The notes under the pieces are model-generated. The model was not told the origin of the DNA, made no database searches, and was given only the letters and a program-made list of their open reading frames with translations. Shown here in pieces: positions 1 through 7,926 of a stretch of 64,000 bases of DNA; positions within the stretch are counted from its first letter, which is position 1; each line of letters starts with the position of its first letter. This DNA comes from Candidatus Endomicrobiellum guadaloupense (lineage in GTDB: Bacteria; Elusimicrobiota; Endomicrobiia; Endomicrobiales; Endomicrobiaceae): the NCBI GenBank assembly GCA_031278895.1, contig JAITJN010000037.1:1-64000 (forward strand), given 5' to 3'. The position numbers and the translations under genes were made by a program.

Positions 1-1
1 G

Positions 2-31
2 TTGTCGAAGATGTTATTAGATGACGAATAA
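2..31 (+). CDS. possible 3' end of an upstream gene
   Basis: The reading frame starting at base 2 (LSKMLLDDE then stop TAA at 29-31) is a short open tail that could be the C-terminus of a gene lying mostly outside the window. Another frame also stays open for several codons, so this is weak. A short TAAG tandem (about three copies) follows the stop. No function can be given. Confidence 0.2.
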   Translation: MSKMLLDDE

Positions 32-157
32 GTAAGTAAGTAAAAGATAAATATAAGAAAAAGAAAGAAGATGTTGAGTTTTAGAAAAAATAAACACCTT
101 CTTTTTATTTGGCGAGAAATAGTTAATTACTTTTGTAGTTGTAAGGGACATTAAATT

Positions 158-185
158 TTGTCACTTTTGAATAATTTTATAGAAT
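158..185 (+). promoter_or_regulatory. sigma70-type promoter for the secreted protein gene
   Basis: TTGTCA (158-163) and TAGAAT (180-185) are separated by 16 bases. A transcript would begin near 192, upstream of the Shine-Dalgarno and ATG at 245. The ORF-track start at 158 lies on this -35 box, which argues that the longer ORF start is not real. Confidence 0.45.
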
Positions 186-244
186 ACTATAACTTGATTC
201 TGACATTATATTGGCAAGTCTCTATGAAGAAGAAGGAGATGGTG

Positions 245-871
245 ATGAACAAAAGCTTTTTGTTATTGTTATCATTTGTATTCTTACTGGGCATATCTTC
301 AAATCTTAGTGCTCAAGGAGCAAAGGTTCGAGGTTATTCTGATAAAGATAAATCTCCAATGCCGTTTGCTGTGTATGTTGAAAATAACTCAAAGCAAAAT
401 CATTTTGCTCCATCAGGTTGGATGGGTGATTATGGTGATATAAGACTTGATTTAGTTAACAAAGAAAATACAAGGAGTGGAAATTCATGTATAAAAATTG
501 TTTATAGTGCAAAAGCGACCCAGGGTGCTGGTTGGATTGGGATATATTGGCAACAACCTCCAAATAATTGGGGTGATAGAAAAGGTGGATATGATTTAAC
601 TGGAGCCAAAAAACTTACTTTTTGGGCTAGAGGCGCTGTTGGTGGTGAAAAAATTGCAGAGTTTAAAGTAGGCGGTATATCAGGAGAATTCCCTGATTCA
701 GATTTTGCTTCTATAGGACCTGTTGAACTTACAGATATTTGGACAAAATATACAATAGACTTAAAAGGCAGAGATCTAAGTAATATTATTGGTGGTTTTT
801 GTTTTGCTGCGTCCAAAGATGATAACCCGAACGGTTTTACAATGTACCTTGATGATATAATATACGAGTAG
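245..871 (+). CDS. secreted protein with carbohydrate-binding-like jelly-roll domain
   Basis: The start is placed at ATG 245, not 158, because an AAGGAG Shine-Dalgarno lies about 8 bases upstream and the protein then begins with a clean signal peptide (MNKSFLLLLSFVFLLG...SA). The mature part of about 185 residues is one domain. It contains 'LTFWARGA', a Gly-rich strand pattern and the ending 'YLDDIIYE', which resembles galactose-binding or CBM11/CIA30-like beta-sandwich modules that bind polysaccharide outside the cytoplasm. No catalytic domain is attached. It stands alone between its own promoter and a strong terminator. The binding role is inferred from fold-like patterns, and the ligand is unknown. 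Confidence 0.7.
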   Translation: MNKSFLLLLSFVFLLGISSNLSAQGAKVRGYSDKDKSPMPFAVYVENNSKQNHFAPSGWMGDYGDIRLDLVNKENTRSGNSCIKIVYSAKATQGAGWIGIYWQQPPNNWGDRKGGYDLTGAKKLTFWARGAVGGEKIAEFKVGGISGEFPDSDFASIGPVELTDIWTKYTIDLKGRDLSNIIGGFCFAASKDDNPNGFTMYLDDIIYE

Positions 872-883
872 CCTATATTTTTT

Positions 884-921
884 AAAAGACAGAAGTTTGT
901 GTCAAGACTTCTGTCTTTTTT
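884..921 (+). terminator. intrinsic terminator
   Basis: AAAAGACAGAAGT pairs perfectly with ACTTCTGTCTTTT across a loop of about 10 bases and runs into a T tract. It ends the secreted-protein transcript. The A-rich 5' arm would also supply a T tract on the opposite strand, so it may work in both directions. Confidence 0.85.
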
Positions 922-939
922 GTGTCTAAAGGGTTCTTA

Positions 940-1824
940 ATGATTGATACTAAAGAAATATTGAAAAACTTTACTTCGTATATAGTTGTTGAAAAGGGAT
1001 TGTCTAGGAATACGGTTTTGGCATATAGGATTGATATTTTAAAATTTATTGATTTTGTAAAAGAAAAACAAATCTTTCTTGAAAATTGTAAACATCAAGA
1101 TATAACAGATTTTTTATGGAAAGCAAAAATTGATGGATTAAAACCGAAGTCTCTTTATAGACTTGTAGAGTCTTTAAGACAGTTTTATAAATTTTTAGAT
1201 TCTGAAGATATAATTAAGACTAATCCAACTTTGTATTTATCTTCTCCAAAAATTCCAGAAAACTTACCTAGTATGCTCACATTTGACGAGGTAATACTTT
1301 TATTAAATTCAGTTACAGATGAAGATGAAGTAAACATAAGAAACAGAGCTATGCTTGAGCTCCTATATGCCACAGGATTAAGAGTTTCTGAGCTTATAAA
1401 TCTTAAATTTTCAAACATAAATTTAAATGATAATTTTTTAAGAATTGTAGGCAAAGGTTCTAAAGAACGACTTGTCCCTTTTGGGGAAAAAGCTAAGAGT
1501 TTTATAAATATTTATCTCTCAAAAAGAAAGCCTTATGTAAGTTCAGAAGATAATGTTTTTATTTCAAGACTTGGAAGAAAGCTTTCCAGGGTAGAATTTT
1601 GGAGACAATTAAAAAATATAGCTAAAAAAGCTAGGATTAATAGAAATATTACGCCTCATACTCTAAGGCATTCTTTTGCAACACATCTTTTAGCTGGTGG
1701 GGCGGATATTCGCTTTGTTCAAGAGATGTTGGGGCATGCTTCAATATCTACTACCCAAATTTATACTCACCTTGATAAGGATAAAGTAATACAACAGCAC
1801 AGAACGTTTCATCCTAGAGGATAA
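940..1824 (+). CDS. xerD: tyrosine recombinase XerD/XerC-type
   Basis: Site-specific recombinase that resolves chromosome dimers at dif. An N-terminal SAM-like core-binding domain (about residues 1-100) is followed by the catalytic domain. Visible active-site elements are Arg in 'ATGLRVSEL', Lys in 'GKGSKERLVPFG', the 'HTLRHSFATHLL' block, the second His in 'MLGHASISTTQIYTH', and the nucleophilic Tyr in that last motif. At 294 residues it matches the family length. ATG 940 is preferred over the GTG at 922 because AAAGGG lies 6 bases upstream. No second Xer gene is in the window, so XerC versus XerD cannot be settled. It converges on the lar operon with a 4-base gap. Confidence 0.93.
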   Translation: MIDTKEILKNFTSYIVVEKGLSRNTVLAYRIDILKFIDFVKEKQIFLENCKHQDITDFLWKAKIDGLKPKSLYRLVESLRQFYKFLDSEDIIKTNPTLYLSSPKIPENLPSMLTFDEVILLLNSVTDEDEVNIRNRAMLELLYATGLRVSELINLKFSNINLNDNFLRIVGKGSKERLVPFGEKAKSFINIYLSKRKPYVSSEDNVFISRLGRKLSRVEFWRQLKNIAKKARINRNITPHTLRHSFATHLLAGGADIRFVQEMLGHASISTTQIYTHLDKDKVIQQHRTFHPRG

Positions 1825-1828
1825 ATCA

Positions 1829-2638
1829 TCAAATATTTAGAGTTTCGTTCATACTTCCTGTGCGATAGCCAAGAAGATCTACTGAAATATAAATATATCC
1901 CAACTCTTTTAATTTACTGTAAACTTTTTCTCTATTGTTTTTGTTCATAAGAATTTCAATTCCGTGTTCATCTGTTTCAATTCTTGCTAGATTGTTATGA
2001 TGTCGTACCCTCACTTTCCGTAAGCCTATATCAAGAAGTGCTTGCTCTGCTTTATCTACCATGGATAGAGCTTCAATAGTAATTTTTTGTCCATATGGAA
2101 ACCTTGAAGATAAACACGCGAAAGATTGTTTGTTCCAAGTTGATAAATTTTCTCCTTTTGAAAGTTTACGTATTTCACCTTTTGTAAGATTTGCATATCG
2201 TAGAGGGCTTTTTACTTCTAGCTCAGATACAGCAATAAGGCCTGGGCGATAATCTCCACTATCATCACTGTTTGATGCTTCTGCTACATTTTTGATCTCT
2301 TTTTCTTTTGCTATTTTCCAAATTTTTGAAAAAAGTTCTTTTTTACACAAATAACAGCGGTTAGTAGGATTATGTAAAAAACCTTCTATATTCAACTCTT
2401 CAGACTCGCATATTATGTGTGTTATTCTTTCTTTCTTACAAAAAGCAATTGCTTCGTTAAGTTCTCTTTTAGGAAAAGAGTAAGACTTTGCCGTTACAGC
2501 TATAACTTTATTGCCAAGTAAATCATGAGCTGTTTTTAATAAAAATGTTGAATCAACTCCGCCAGAAAACGCTATTATGAGATTATCCAATTCTAAGATA
2601 TATTTTTTTAGGAGTTCATATTTTTGTTCTATATTCAT
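1829..2638 (-). CDS. larE: LarE, sulfur transferase for nickel-pincer cofactor
   Basis: LarE adenylates the carboxylates of pyridinium-3,5-biscarboxylic acid mononucleotide and converts them to thiocarboxylates in nickel-pincer nucleotide (NPN) synthesis. The PP-loop 'FSGGVDSTFLL' lies near the N-terminus. 'NRCYLCKKELF' is the conserved mid-protein Cys motif. 'FACLSSRFPYG' holds the Cys that corresponds to the sacrificial sulfur donor (Cys176 in Lactiplantibacillus plantarum). The length of 269 residues is typical. It is the last gene of the larB-larC-larE block, starting at the base directly after the larC stop, so translation is probably coupled. Only one Cys is obvious in the donor region, which favours the sacrificial type over the Fe-S type. 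Confidence 0.93.
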   Translation of the reverse strand: MNIEQKYELLKKYILELDNLIIAFSGGVDSTFLLKTAHDLLGNKVIAVTAKSYSFPKRELNEAIAFCKKERITHIICESEELNIEGFLHNPTNRCYLCKKELFSKIWKIAKEKEIKNVAEASNSDDSGDYRPGLIAVSELEVKSPLRYANLTKGEIRKLSKGENLSTWNKQSFACLSSRFPYGQKITIEALSMVDKAEQALLDIGLRKVRVRHHNNLARIETDEHGIEILMNKNNREKVYSKLKELGYIYISVDLLGYRTGSMNETLNI

Positions 2639-3853
2639 TTATTTTATCTTTATAGTATTTTTTACTTTATCAAAAGTTATGCCTTTCAAACTAGCTATTT
2701 TTGCTATATCTTCAAATTCAGACTTTAATTTCCTTATTCCAAAGCCTTCTCCTATTTTAATACATACATTCCCGTATGGTGTTTTTTGTAAAGAGGTTTT
2801 GCGGTTTAAAATATATCTGTCACAAATAGTTTTTCTTACTCCAAAGGTTGTAGTGTGTTCTAAAATAAGTCTTGCAAAGAAATCTGCGTTTTCTATATTG
2901 CATATGCATGTTAATAAAATTCCAGGACGATTTTTTTTCATTTGGAGATGCGTATAAAAGACATCTAAAGCACCTTTGTTTAGGAGTAAGTCTAAAACAA
3001 AGCTTAACGATTCTCCAGTGATATCATCCATATTACACTGTAACTGAACTACAATATTATTTGTAGAATTTATATTTTTATTGGATTCTCCTAAAAATGC
3101 ACATACACAATTTGGTATTTCGAATTTATGTGTTCCCATTCCATATCCTATATTTTTTATATTCATTACAGGCATTTGCCCAAAGCGGTTAGCAAAGTAT
3201 TTTATAATTGCAGCGCCTGTAGGTGTGCATAACTCTCCTTTAATATCATTTGTATAAACAGGAATATTACGTAAAATATGCGCTGTCGCAGGAGCTGGTA
3301 CTGGAAGAATGCCGTGCGCGCAATGGACATGGCCTTTCCCTATATTTATAGGAGAAGCTATTATTTCTTCAGGTGAAAGTCTTTCAATAAGCAGGCATAC
3401 TCCTACAATATCAACTATTGCGTCAATTTCACCAACTTCATGAAAGTGTATTTTAGTTACAGCTTTACCATGCGCTTTCGCTTCAGCTTGAGCAATTATA
3501 GTGTATATGTTTAGAGCGTTGTTTTTAACATTCTTTGAGACTTTTAACTTTAATATAGTACTTTCAATTGTTTTTAGATTTATATGATTATGCTCTGAAT
3601 GATGTTTGCAGTGATGAGTATTTTCATGGTTATGTTCATTTTCTTTATGTCCGCAAATGCTTACATGGATTTTCGTTCCTTTTATAGAACATTTTTCATC
3701 AGTTTGTGCTATTACCTTTACATTATTAAGACCAAGTAAGTTCATCTCTTTTAAAAAAATTTTCTTATATTTGTCATTAACTAATTCATACAATGCAGCT
3801 GCCAACATATCTCCTGCAGCACCCATAGAGCATTCCAAGTAAAGAGTTTTCAT
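2639..3853 (-). CDS. larC: LarC, nickel insertion enzyme for pincer cofactor
   Basis: CTP-dependent cyclometallase that inserts nickel into the dithiocarboxylate precursor to form NPN. The N-terminus 'YLECSMGAAGDMLAAAL' is diagnostic of the LarC/DUF111 family. A His-rich stretch (GHKENEHNHENTHHCKHH...) around residues 68-95 is a likely nickel store or delivery loop. 'KIHFHEVGEIDAIVDIVG' is the conserved core. At 404 residues it spans both parts that in L. plantarum larC1/larC2 are separate frames joined by programmed frameshifting. Here it is one uninterrupted ORF. Its ATG overlaps the larB stop by 4 bases (ATGA). Confidence 0.93.
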   Translation of the reverse strand: MKTLYLECSMGAAGDMLAAALYELVNDKYKKIFLKEMNLLGLNNVKVIAQTDEKCSIKGTKIHVSICGHKENEHNHENTHHCKHHSEHNHINLKTIESTILKLKVSKNVKNNALNIYTIIAQAEAKAHGKAVTKIHFHEVGEIDAIVDIVGVCLLIERLSPEEIIASPINIGKGHVHCAHGILPVPAPATAHILRNIPVYTNDIKGELCTPTGAAIIKYFANRFGQMPVMNIKNIGYGMGTHKFEIPNCVCAFLGESNKNINSTNNIVVQLQCNMDDITGESLSFVLDLLLNKGALDVFYTHLQMKKNRPGILLTCICNIENADFFARLILEHTTTFGVRKTICDRYILNRKTSLQKTPYGNVCIKIGEGFGIRKLKSEFEDIAKIASLKGITFDKVKNTIKIK

Positions 3854-4620
3854 TTGATGCTCTCCATTTTATTGATACGGCTTGCAATAAATCCAGCTCC
3901 AAAACCATTGTCTATGTTTACTACAGAAATACTGTTTGCACAAGAATTAAGCATAGCAAGTAAAGCTGAAAGACCTTTGAAATTTGTCCCATATCCAACG
4001 CTTGTAGGCACTGCTATTATAGGACAACTTACAAGACCTCCGACAACACTTGCAAGTGCACCTTCCATACCAGCCACTGCTATTATTACCCTTGCCTTCA
4101 TAAGTATTTCATATTTGGATAAAAGTCTATGAATTCCAGCTACGCCTACATCGTATATTCGTGTGACATTACTTCCAAGCACTTCTGCTGTTATTGCAGC
4201 TTCTTCGCATACTGGCATGTCGCTTGTCCCGCCTGACACTATAACTATATCACCTAAGAGTTTAATATTTTTGATACGTTTTACAATGGCAATTTTTGCA
4301 ATTTGGTAGTATTCAATATTTATTTGTTTTGCTAGAAAATCTGCAGTTTTTTTAGATACTCTTGAGATTATAATATTGGCTAAATTATTGTTGAGCATAT
4401 TTAAGGCAATATCTAATATTTGTTCTTGAGTTTTTCCTTGTCCGAAGATAATCTCTCCACAGTCTTGCCTTAAACCTCTATGGTAATCAATATTTGCAAA
4501 ACCCAAATCTTTAAAAGGAGCAATTTGTAAACGCAATACAGCATCTTCAGGTGAAATAATGCCTGATTTCACCATTTTTAGAAGACTTAGAATTTCTTCT
4601 TTATTATTTATTTTTTGCAT
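3850..4620 (-). CDS. larB: LarB, pyridinium-3,5-biscarboxylate mononucleotide synthase
   Basis: LarB carboxylates and hydrolyses nicotinic acid adenine dinucleotide, the first step of NPN synthesis. The N-terminal segment 'PFKDLGFANIDYHRGLRQ' and 'EIIFGQGKT' are family signatures. The C-terminal half is PurE/AIR-carboxylase-like, with 'VSGGTSDMPVCEEAA' and 'GMEGALASVVGGL'. The 256-residue length is normal. A 4-base gap separates it from the upstream PDGLE gene and it overlaps larC by 4 bases, so it belongs to one minus-strand operon with nickel transport genes. Confidence 0.93.
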   Translation of the reverse strand: MQKINNKEEILSLLKMVKSGIISPEDAVLRLQIAPFKDLGFANIDYHRGLRQDCGEIIFGQGKTQEQILDIALNMLNNNLANIIISRVSKKTADFLAKQINIEYYQIAKIAIVKRIKNIKLLGDIVIVSGGTSDMPVCEEAAITAEVLGSNVTRIYDVGVAGIHRLLSKYEILMKARVIIAVAGMEGALASVVGGLVSCPIIAVPTSVGYGTNFKGLSALLAMLNSCANSISVVNIDNGFGAGFIASRINKMESIK

Positions 4621-4624
4621 ACTT

Positions 4625-4900
4625 TTATTTTGCTAAGGATTTTATCACATTTGTTGTAATTTTAAACAATATATAAAGTATACATAGTCCAATAATTCCA
4701 GCTAGAAATGTTGATGCATAATGATTTTCTACAAAAGGGAAAGAGTAATTTGAAAATAAAGAAAATGTTTTTTTTGCTTTATCCTCAAAGCCATAATTTA
4801 TAGCAAGAGTCTCTAAAGTATCTGGAAGCTTTGAAGCAAATAAGCTTGCTAAAAGTACAGTAAATATAGGAATTATGAATACTAAATTCTTTTTATTCAT
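4625..4900 (-). CDS. nikN: PDGLE-domain subunit of nickel/cobalt ECF transporter (NikN-like)
   Basis: A 91-residue protein with an N-terminal membrane segment (LVFIIPIFTVLLASLFA), the motif 'LPDTLE' at the place of the family's PDGLE, an extracytoplasmic stretch and a C-terminal membrane segment (AGIIGLCILYILF). Such proteins are accessory subunits that work with CbiM/NikM metal-binding components of energy-coupling-factor importers. It overlaps the 3' end of nikM by 8 bases and precedes larB, so nickel is the probable substrate. The name is by context. CbiN/CbiK-type naming is also possible. Confidence 0.75.
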   Translation of the reverse strand: MNKKNLVFIIPIFTVLLASLFASKLPDTLETLAINYGFEDKAKKTFSLFSNYSFPFVENHYASTFLAGIIGLCILYILFKITTNVIKSLAK

Positions 4901-5579
4901 TGGGTTGTCCGTTTATGCTTCTAAATACTTTAATTAATGCAAGCGTTATTAGAGTTTCAAGGCAAGCCATGCCTAAATGTAAGTTCATCATATCTTTAAA
5001 TGCTGTTGAAAACATTATTGAATCAGATAATTCAAGTTCTAAAAGACATACTAAAGAAGCTGTCATAACTGAGAAAAAACATGCTATAAAAACACCAGGA
5101 TAGTGGCTTCTTCTTGAAAAATATTTATATACATAATAAGATAAGAAAGAACCTATAAATGCCATGTTAAAAATATTTGCTCCAAGAGCTAAAATTCCTC
5201 CATCTGAAAAGAACAGAGATTGTGTGATAAGAACAAAAGAGATTATTGCAAAACCTGCGAAAGGGCCTGCAAGGATAGCAGCGAAAACCCCTCCAAGTAA
5301 ATGGGCTGATGTTGCAGATTTTACGGGAATATTAAACATTTGAAAAGCAAATACCCATAACGCTATTAATGCTAATCTCTGAAAATATTTATTTGCATTT
5401 TCAGAAAATCCAAGCTGAGAATCAATACCTGTTACTGAAACATTATTCGCGAGTACTCTTGATGATGCAACAGTTACACTTTTTGATATCTTACTCAGGC
5501 AATATCCAAGCATGCTAACACTTCCTGCAAGCAATCCTACTGTCAAATTATTGTTTAAAAATCCGTCAGGTATGTGCAT
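4893..5579 (-). CDS. nikM: NikM/CbiM nickel-binding membrane component of ECF transporter
   Basis: The substrate-binding S component of a nickel/cobalt ECF importer. The true start is ATG at 5579, because the protein then begins 'MHIPDGFL'. In this family the free N-terminus and His2 coordinate the metal, and a GGAGG sits 4 bases upstream. The longer 279-residue ORF in the track begins inside lptG and is not real. 'SAHLLGGVFAAILAGP' is the conserved metal-ligand and helix motif. About six membrane helices are visible in 228 residues. The neighbouring lar genes argue for nickel. The T and A subunits (NikQ, NikO) are not in this window. Confidence 0.88.
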   Translation of the reverse strand: MHIPDGFLNNNLTVGLLAGSVSMLGYCLSKISKSVTVASSRVLANNVSVTGIDSQLGFSENANKYFQRLALIALWVFAFQMFNIPVKSATSAHLLGGVFAAILAGPFAGFAIISFVLITQSLFFSDGGILALGANIFNMAFIGSFLSYYVYKYFSRRSHYPGVFIACFFSVMTASLVCLLELELSDSIMFSTAFKDMMNLHLGMACLETLITLALIKVFRSINGQPNE

Positions 5580-5602
5580 ATATCCTCCAGAATTAAGTAT
5601 GA

Positions 5603-6685
5603 TCACTTTTGTACTTTTGCTAATAGATATGCGCCTATAGCTAGAAATATAAAGTTTGGCAGCCATGCCGCCATAAAAGGTGACAGTATTAAATTTTTCC
5701 CAAGAGATACTGTTAAAGCTTGAGTTCCCCAATATACAAATGTCGCAGATAATGCGGCAAGAAAACCAAATATCATATTTGTTCTTCTTCCAATCCCTAT
5801 AGCAAAAGGTATTCCTATCATCATAACTATAACATGGGCAAAAATAGAAGAATATCTTTCATATAATTTTATTTTTGCTTTTATTGCTGATTTTCCGAAA
5901 ATCTTTAGCTGATTTATATATTTAATAAAATTAGTTGTATTCATGCTAGTATACGGTGGATCTTTAAGCGTTATATCTTCGGGAGTAATATTTATGTCAG
6001 AATTATATGTTTTAAAATAAATCTCATCCCAAAAATAGCTTTCAAATCCACGCATAACACCGTTTTTAAGTATCCAAGTCCCGTCTTCCCAATCAGCTTT
6101 TTCAGCTAAGATAAGTCTTTTTAATTCAAAGGCTTTACTATATCTTTCAAGTACAATGTTTTCCATTGTATTTGCTTTTGTGTCTAAATGTCCAACAGTT
6201 AATCGTATATTATTTTTTAATGCTATTATTTGATTATAATAATCCGTTTGTATATACTCTTTTACTTTTTCTATTTTCTCGCTTTTTAATTTTCTTGTAT
6301 ATACAGATGTTTTTGTAACAAGAAATTCTCTAGCGGCAATATCTGCAAGTCCTATTATAAAACCAAATATAAGAAAAAGGGAAATAATACGCCACATATT
6401 TATTCCAGCGGCTTTCATTGCAGTAATTTCGCTGTTTTTTGAAAGATTTCCAAGAGTAAATAATGAGGCTAGAAGAGTAGCTATTGGCAAAGCTTGGACA
6501 ATCCATTCAGGAGCACTTGTTAGTGTGTGAGCAACCATTATACCAAAAGATACCTTGAGTTCCATGTAGTCTTTTATTCTTCCAAGTAATTGTGACACTA
6601 TGACTACGATTGAAAAAGCCGCAGTTGTAAATATGAATATTCTAATGAAGTTTTTTATAATATATTTATAAAGAATTTTTATCAT
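5603..6685 (-). CDS. lptG: LptF/LptG-family LPS export permease (second copy)
   Basis: YjgP/YjgQ-family permease of the LptB2FG transporter, which extracts lipopolysaccharide from the inner membrane for passage across the periplasm. There are three N-terminal helices (TAAFSIVVIVSQLLG onward), the motif 'NSEITAMKAAGINMWRI', a periplasmic beta-jellyroll of about 150 residues, and three C-terminal helices. At 360 residues it is full length. Its start overlaps the upstream paralogue's stop by 4 bases. Assignment to LptG rather than LptF rests only on being second in the pair. The presence of the pair argues that LPS or a related glycolipid is exported. Confidence 0.85.
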   Translation of the reverse strand: MIKILYKYIIKNFIRIFIFTTAAFSIVVIVSQLLGRIKDYMELKVSFGIMVAHTLTSAPEWIVQALPIATLLASLFTLGNLSKNSEITAMKAAGINMWRIISLFLIFGFIIGLADIAAREFLVTKTSVYTRKLKSEKIEKVKEYIQTDYYNQIIALKNNIRLTVGHLDTKANTMENIVLERYSKAFELKRLILAEKADWEDGTWILKNGVMRGFESYFWDEIYFKTYNSDINITPEDITLKDPPYTSMNTTNFIKYINQLKIFGKSAIKAKIKLYERYSSIFAHVIVMMIGIPFAIGIGRRTNMIFGFLAALSATFVYWGTQALTVSLGKNLILSPFMAAWLPNFIFLAIGAYLLAKVQK

Positions 6686-7806
6686 CTTTTTACCATTTTA
6701 TTAAACGAGTAAATTCCCAGTGATCCAATTATTAGATCTGGTAGCCATAGTATTATCCCTATAGGGAGATATTTTTTTTCTCCAATATTTACTGCAAGAG
6801 TAAACAATACATAATAAATAATAACTATAACTAAACTTAAACCAAAACCAGCAGCTTTGCCTTCTTTTCCTGTGCGTATTCCTATAGGTAGAGCTATAAA
6901 GATAAAAACAAGAGGAGCTAAAGCAAAAACCCAACGTATCCAATAGTCTAATAAATATGGAATAAAATCAAATTTTTGTTCTTTATATTGCTTTATTGTT
7001 TTAAGCAGTTTTGGAGATGGTATTTGAGAAGGATGTGAACCATCGTTGCTAATATTGCTCCCTATTGGAATAAAAAAGGAATAAGTTTTAAAAGTTGAAT
7101 GAGTCATATTTGCCATATCAGAAGGAGAAGCTTTTTGCCAATATCCATTATAAAGAGTCATTTTAACTCCATTAGAATAAGTTTTTAGAGTAGCTGAAGA
7201 CGCTGTTATACGCCAAGCGTCATTATCGTTTTGTGGCAAAACATTTTTAGGATTAGGAGTATAACTCTCAAATTTATATATGCTTACACCAATTAAAGTA
7301 TTTGTGGCATTATTGACTTTATTACTGTATATGTTGTAATTCCCAAGAGTTTTTAGAGATTTTTCATCAAACTTTGCAAGCGGTTTTGTCTTTGCGACTT
7401 CTTGAAAATAAACTTTTAAATGGGAATTTAATTCTGGTGCAAAAAAATGATTAAAGAAAATTAAAAATAATGAAAGGCAGCATGCAAAAAGTATTATAGG
7501 CATTGTGAGCGTTTTATATCCGAGTCCTGCAGCTTTAATAGCAGTAATTTCATTGTCGGCTGATAACTTCCCATAGGAGAGCAATGCTCCAAAAAGAACT
7601 GCCATAGGTATTGATAATGTTAACACGTTTGGAAGAAAGAAAATAAATATTTTTAAAACTAACAAAAATGCTACGCCGTTGCCAATCAGTAGATCCATCA
7701 TATCAAATACAAAATTTAATATTAGAAGAAATGAAAAAATAACAACACCAAAAATAAAAGAATGTAAAAATTCTTTTATTATATAAGAATGTATTTTTTT
7801 AACCAT
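6682..7806 (-). CDS. lptF: LptF/LptG-family LPS export permease (first copy)
   Basis: The partner permease of the LptB2FG complex, 374 residues, with the same architecture: N-terminal helices (FGVVIFSFLLILNFVF), 'DNEITAIKAAGLGYKTL', a periplasmic beta-jellyroll and three C-terminal helices ending 'LPDLIIGSLGIY'. It is the first gene of the minus-strand operon that continues into nikM, nikN and the lar genes. It diverges from the SprA-like gene across a 120-base promoter region. The F/G label is by order only. Confidence 0.85.
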   Translation of the reverse strand: MVKKIHSYIIKEFLHSFIFGVVIFSFLLILNFVFDMMDLLIGNGVAFLLVLKIFIFFLPNVLTLSIPMAVLFGALLSYGKLSADNEITAIKAAGLGYKTLTMPIILFACCLSLFLIFFNHFFAPELNSHLKVYFQEVAKTKPLAKFDEKSLKTLGNYNIYSNKVNNATNTLIGVSIYKFESYTPNPKNVLPQNDNDAWRITASSATLKTYSNGVKMTLYNGYWQKASPSDMANMTHSTFKTYSFFIPIGSNISNDGSHPSQIPSPKLLKTIKQYKEQKFDFIPYLLDYWIRWVFALAPLVFIFIALPIGIRTGKEGKAAGFGLSLVIVIIYYVLFTLAVNIGEKKYLPIGIILWLPDLIIGSLGIYSFNKMVKR

Positions 7807-7834
7807 GTTTATTTGATAAAAGTCCTGTTTAAAT

Positions 7835-7852
7835 ATTGTCGACTAAGACAAT
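7835..7852. repeat. short inverted repeat in the divergent promoter region
   Basis: ATTGTC and GACAAT flank a 6-base spacer, midway between the divergent lptF and SprA-like genes. This is the spacing of a dimeric operator half-site pair, but the arms are short and chance is possible in AT-rich DNA. Confidence 0.3.
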
Positions 7853-7862
7853 TGTATAAAAT

Positions 7863-7914
7863 TTGTGTAAAACTTTAAAGAATATTATAATCAGATATTA
7901 ACAGATGATATAAT
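7863..7914 (+). promoter_or_regulatory. promoter(s) for the SprA-like gene
   Basis: TTGTGT (7863-7868) and a perfect TATAAT (7886-7891) are spaced by 17 bases. A second, extended -10 (TGATATAAT, 7906-7914) lies closer to the ATG at 7927 and would leave a leader of only a few bases. No good Shine-Dalgarno precedes the ATG. Confidence 0.6.
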
Positions 7915-7926
7915 AAAAGATATTAA

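Noticed and set aside
28-45. Short TAAG tandem repeat
   Set aside because: Only about three copies of 4 bases in AT-rich DNA. Not informative.
158-244. Longer N-terminus of the secreted protein in the ORF track
   Set aside because: It begins on the -35 box, lacks a ribosome site, and hides the signal peptide that starts cleanly at 245.
5580-5732. 51-residue N-terminal extension of NikM
   Set aside because: It overlaps lptG and would bury the His2 metal site that needs a free N-terminus. The MHIPDG start has its own GGAGG.
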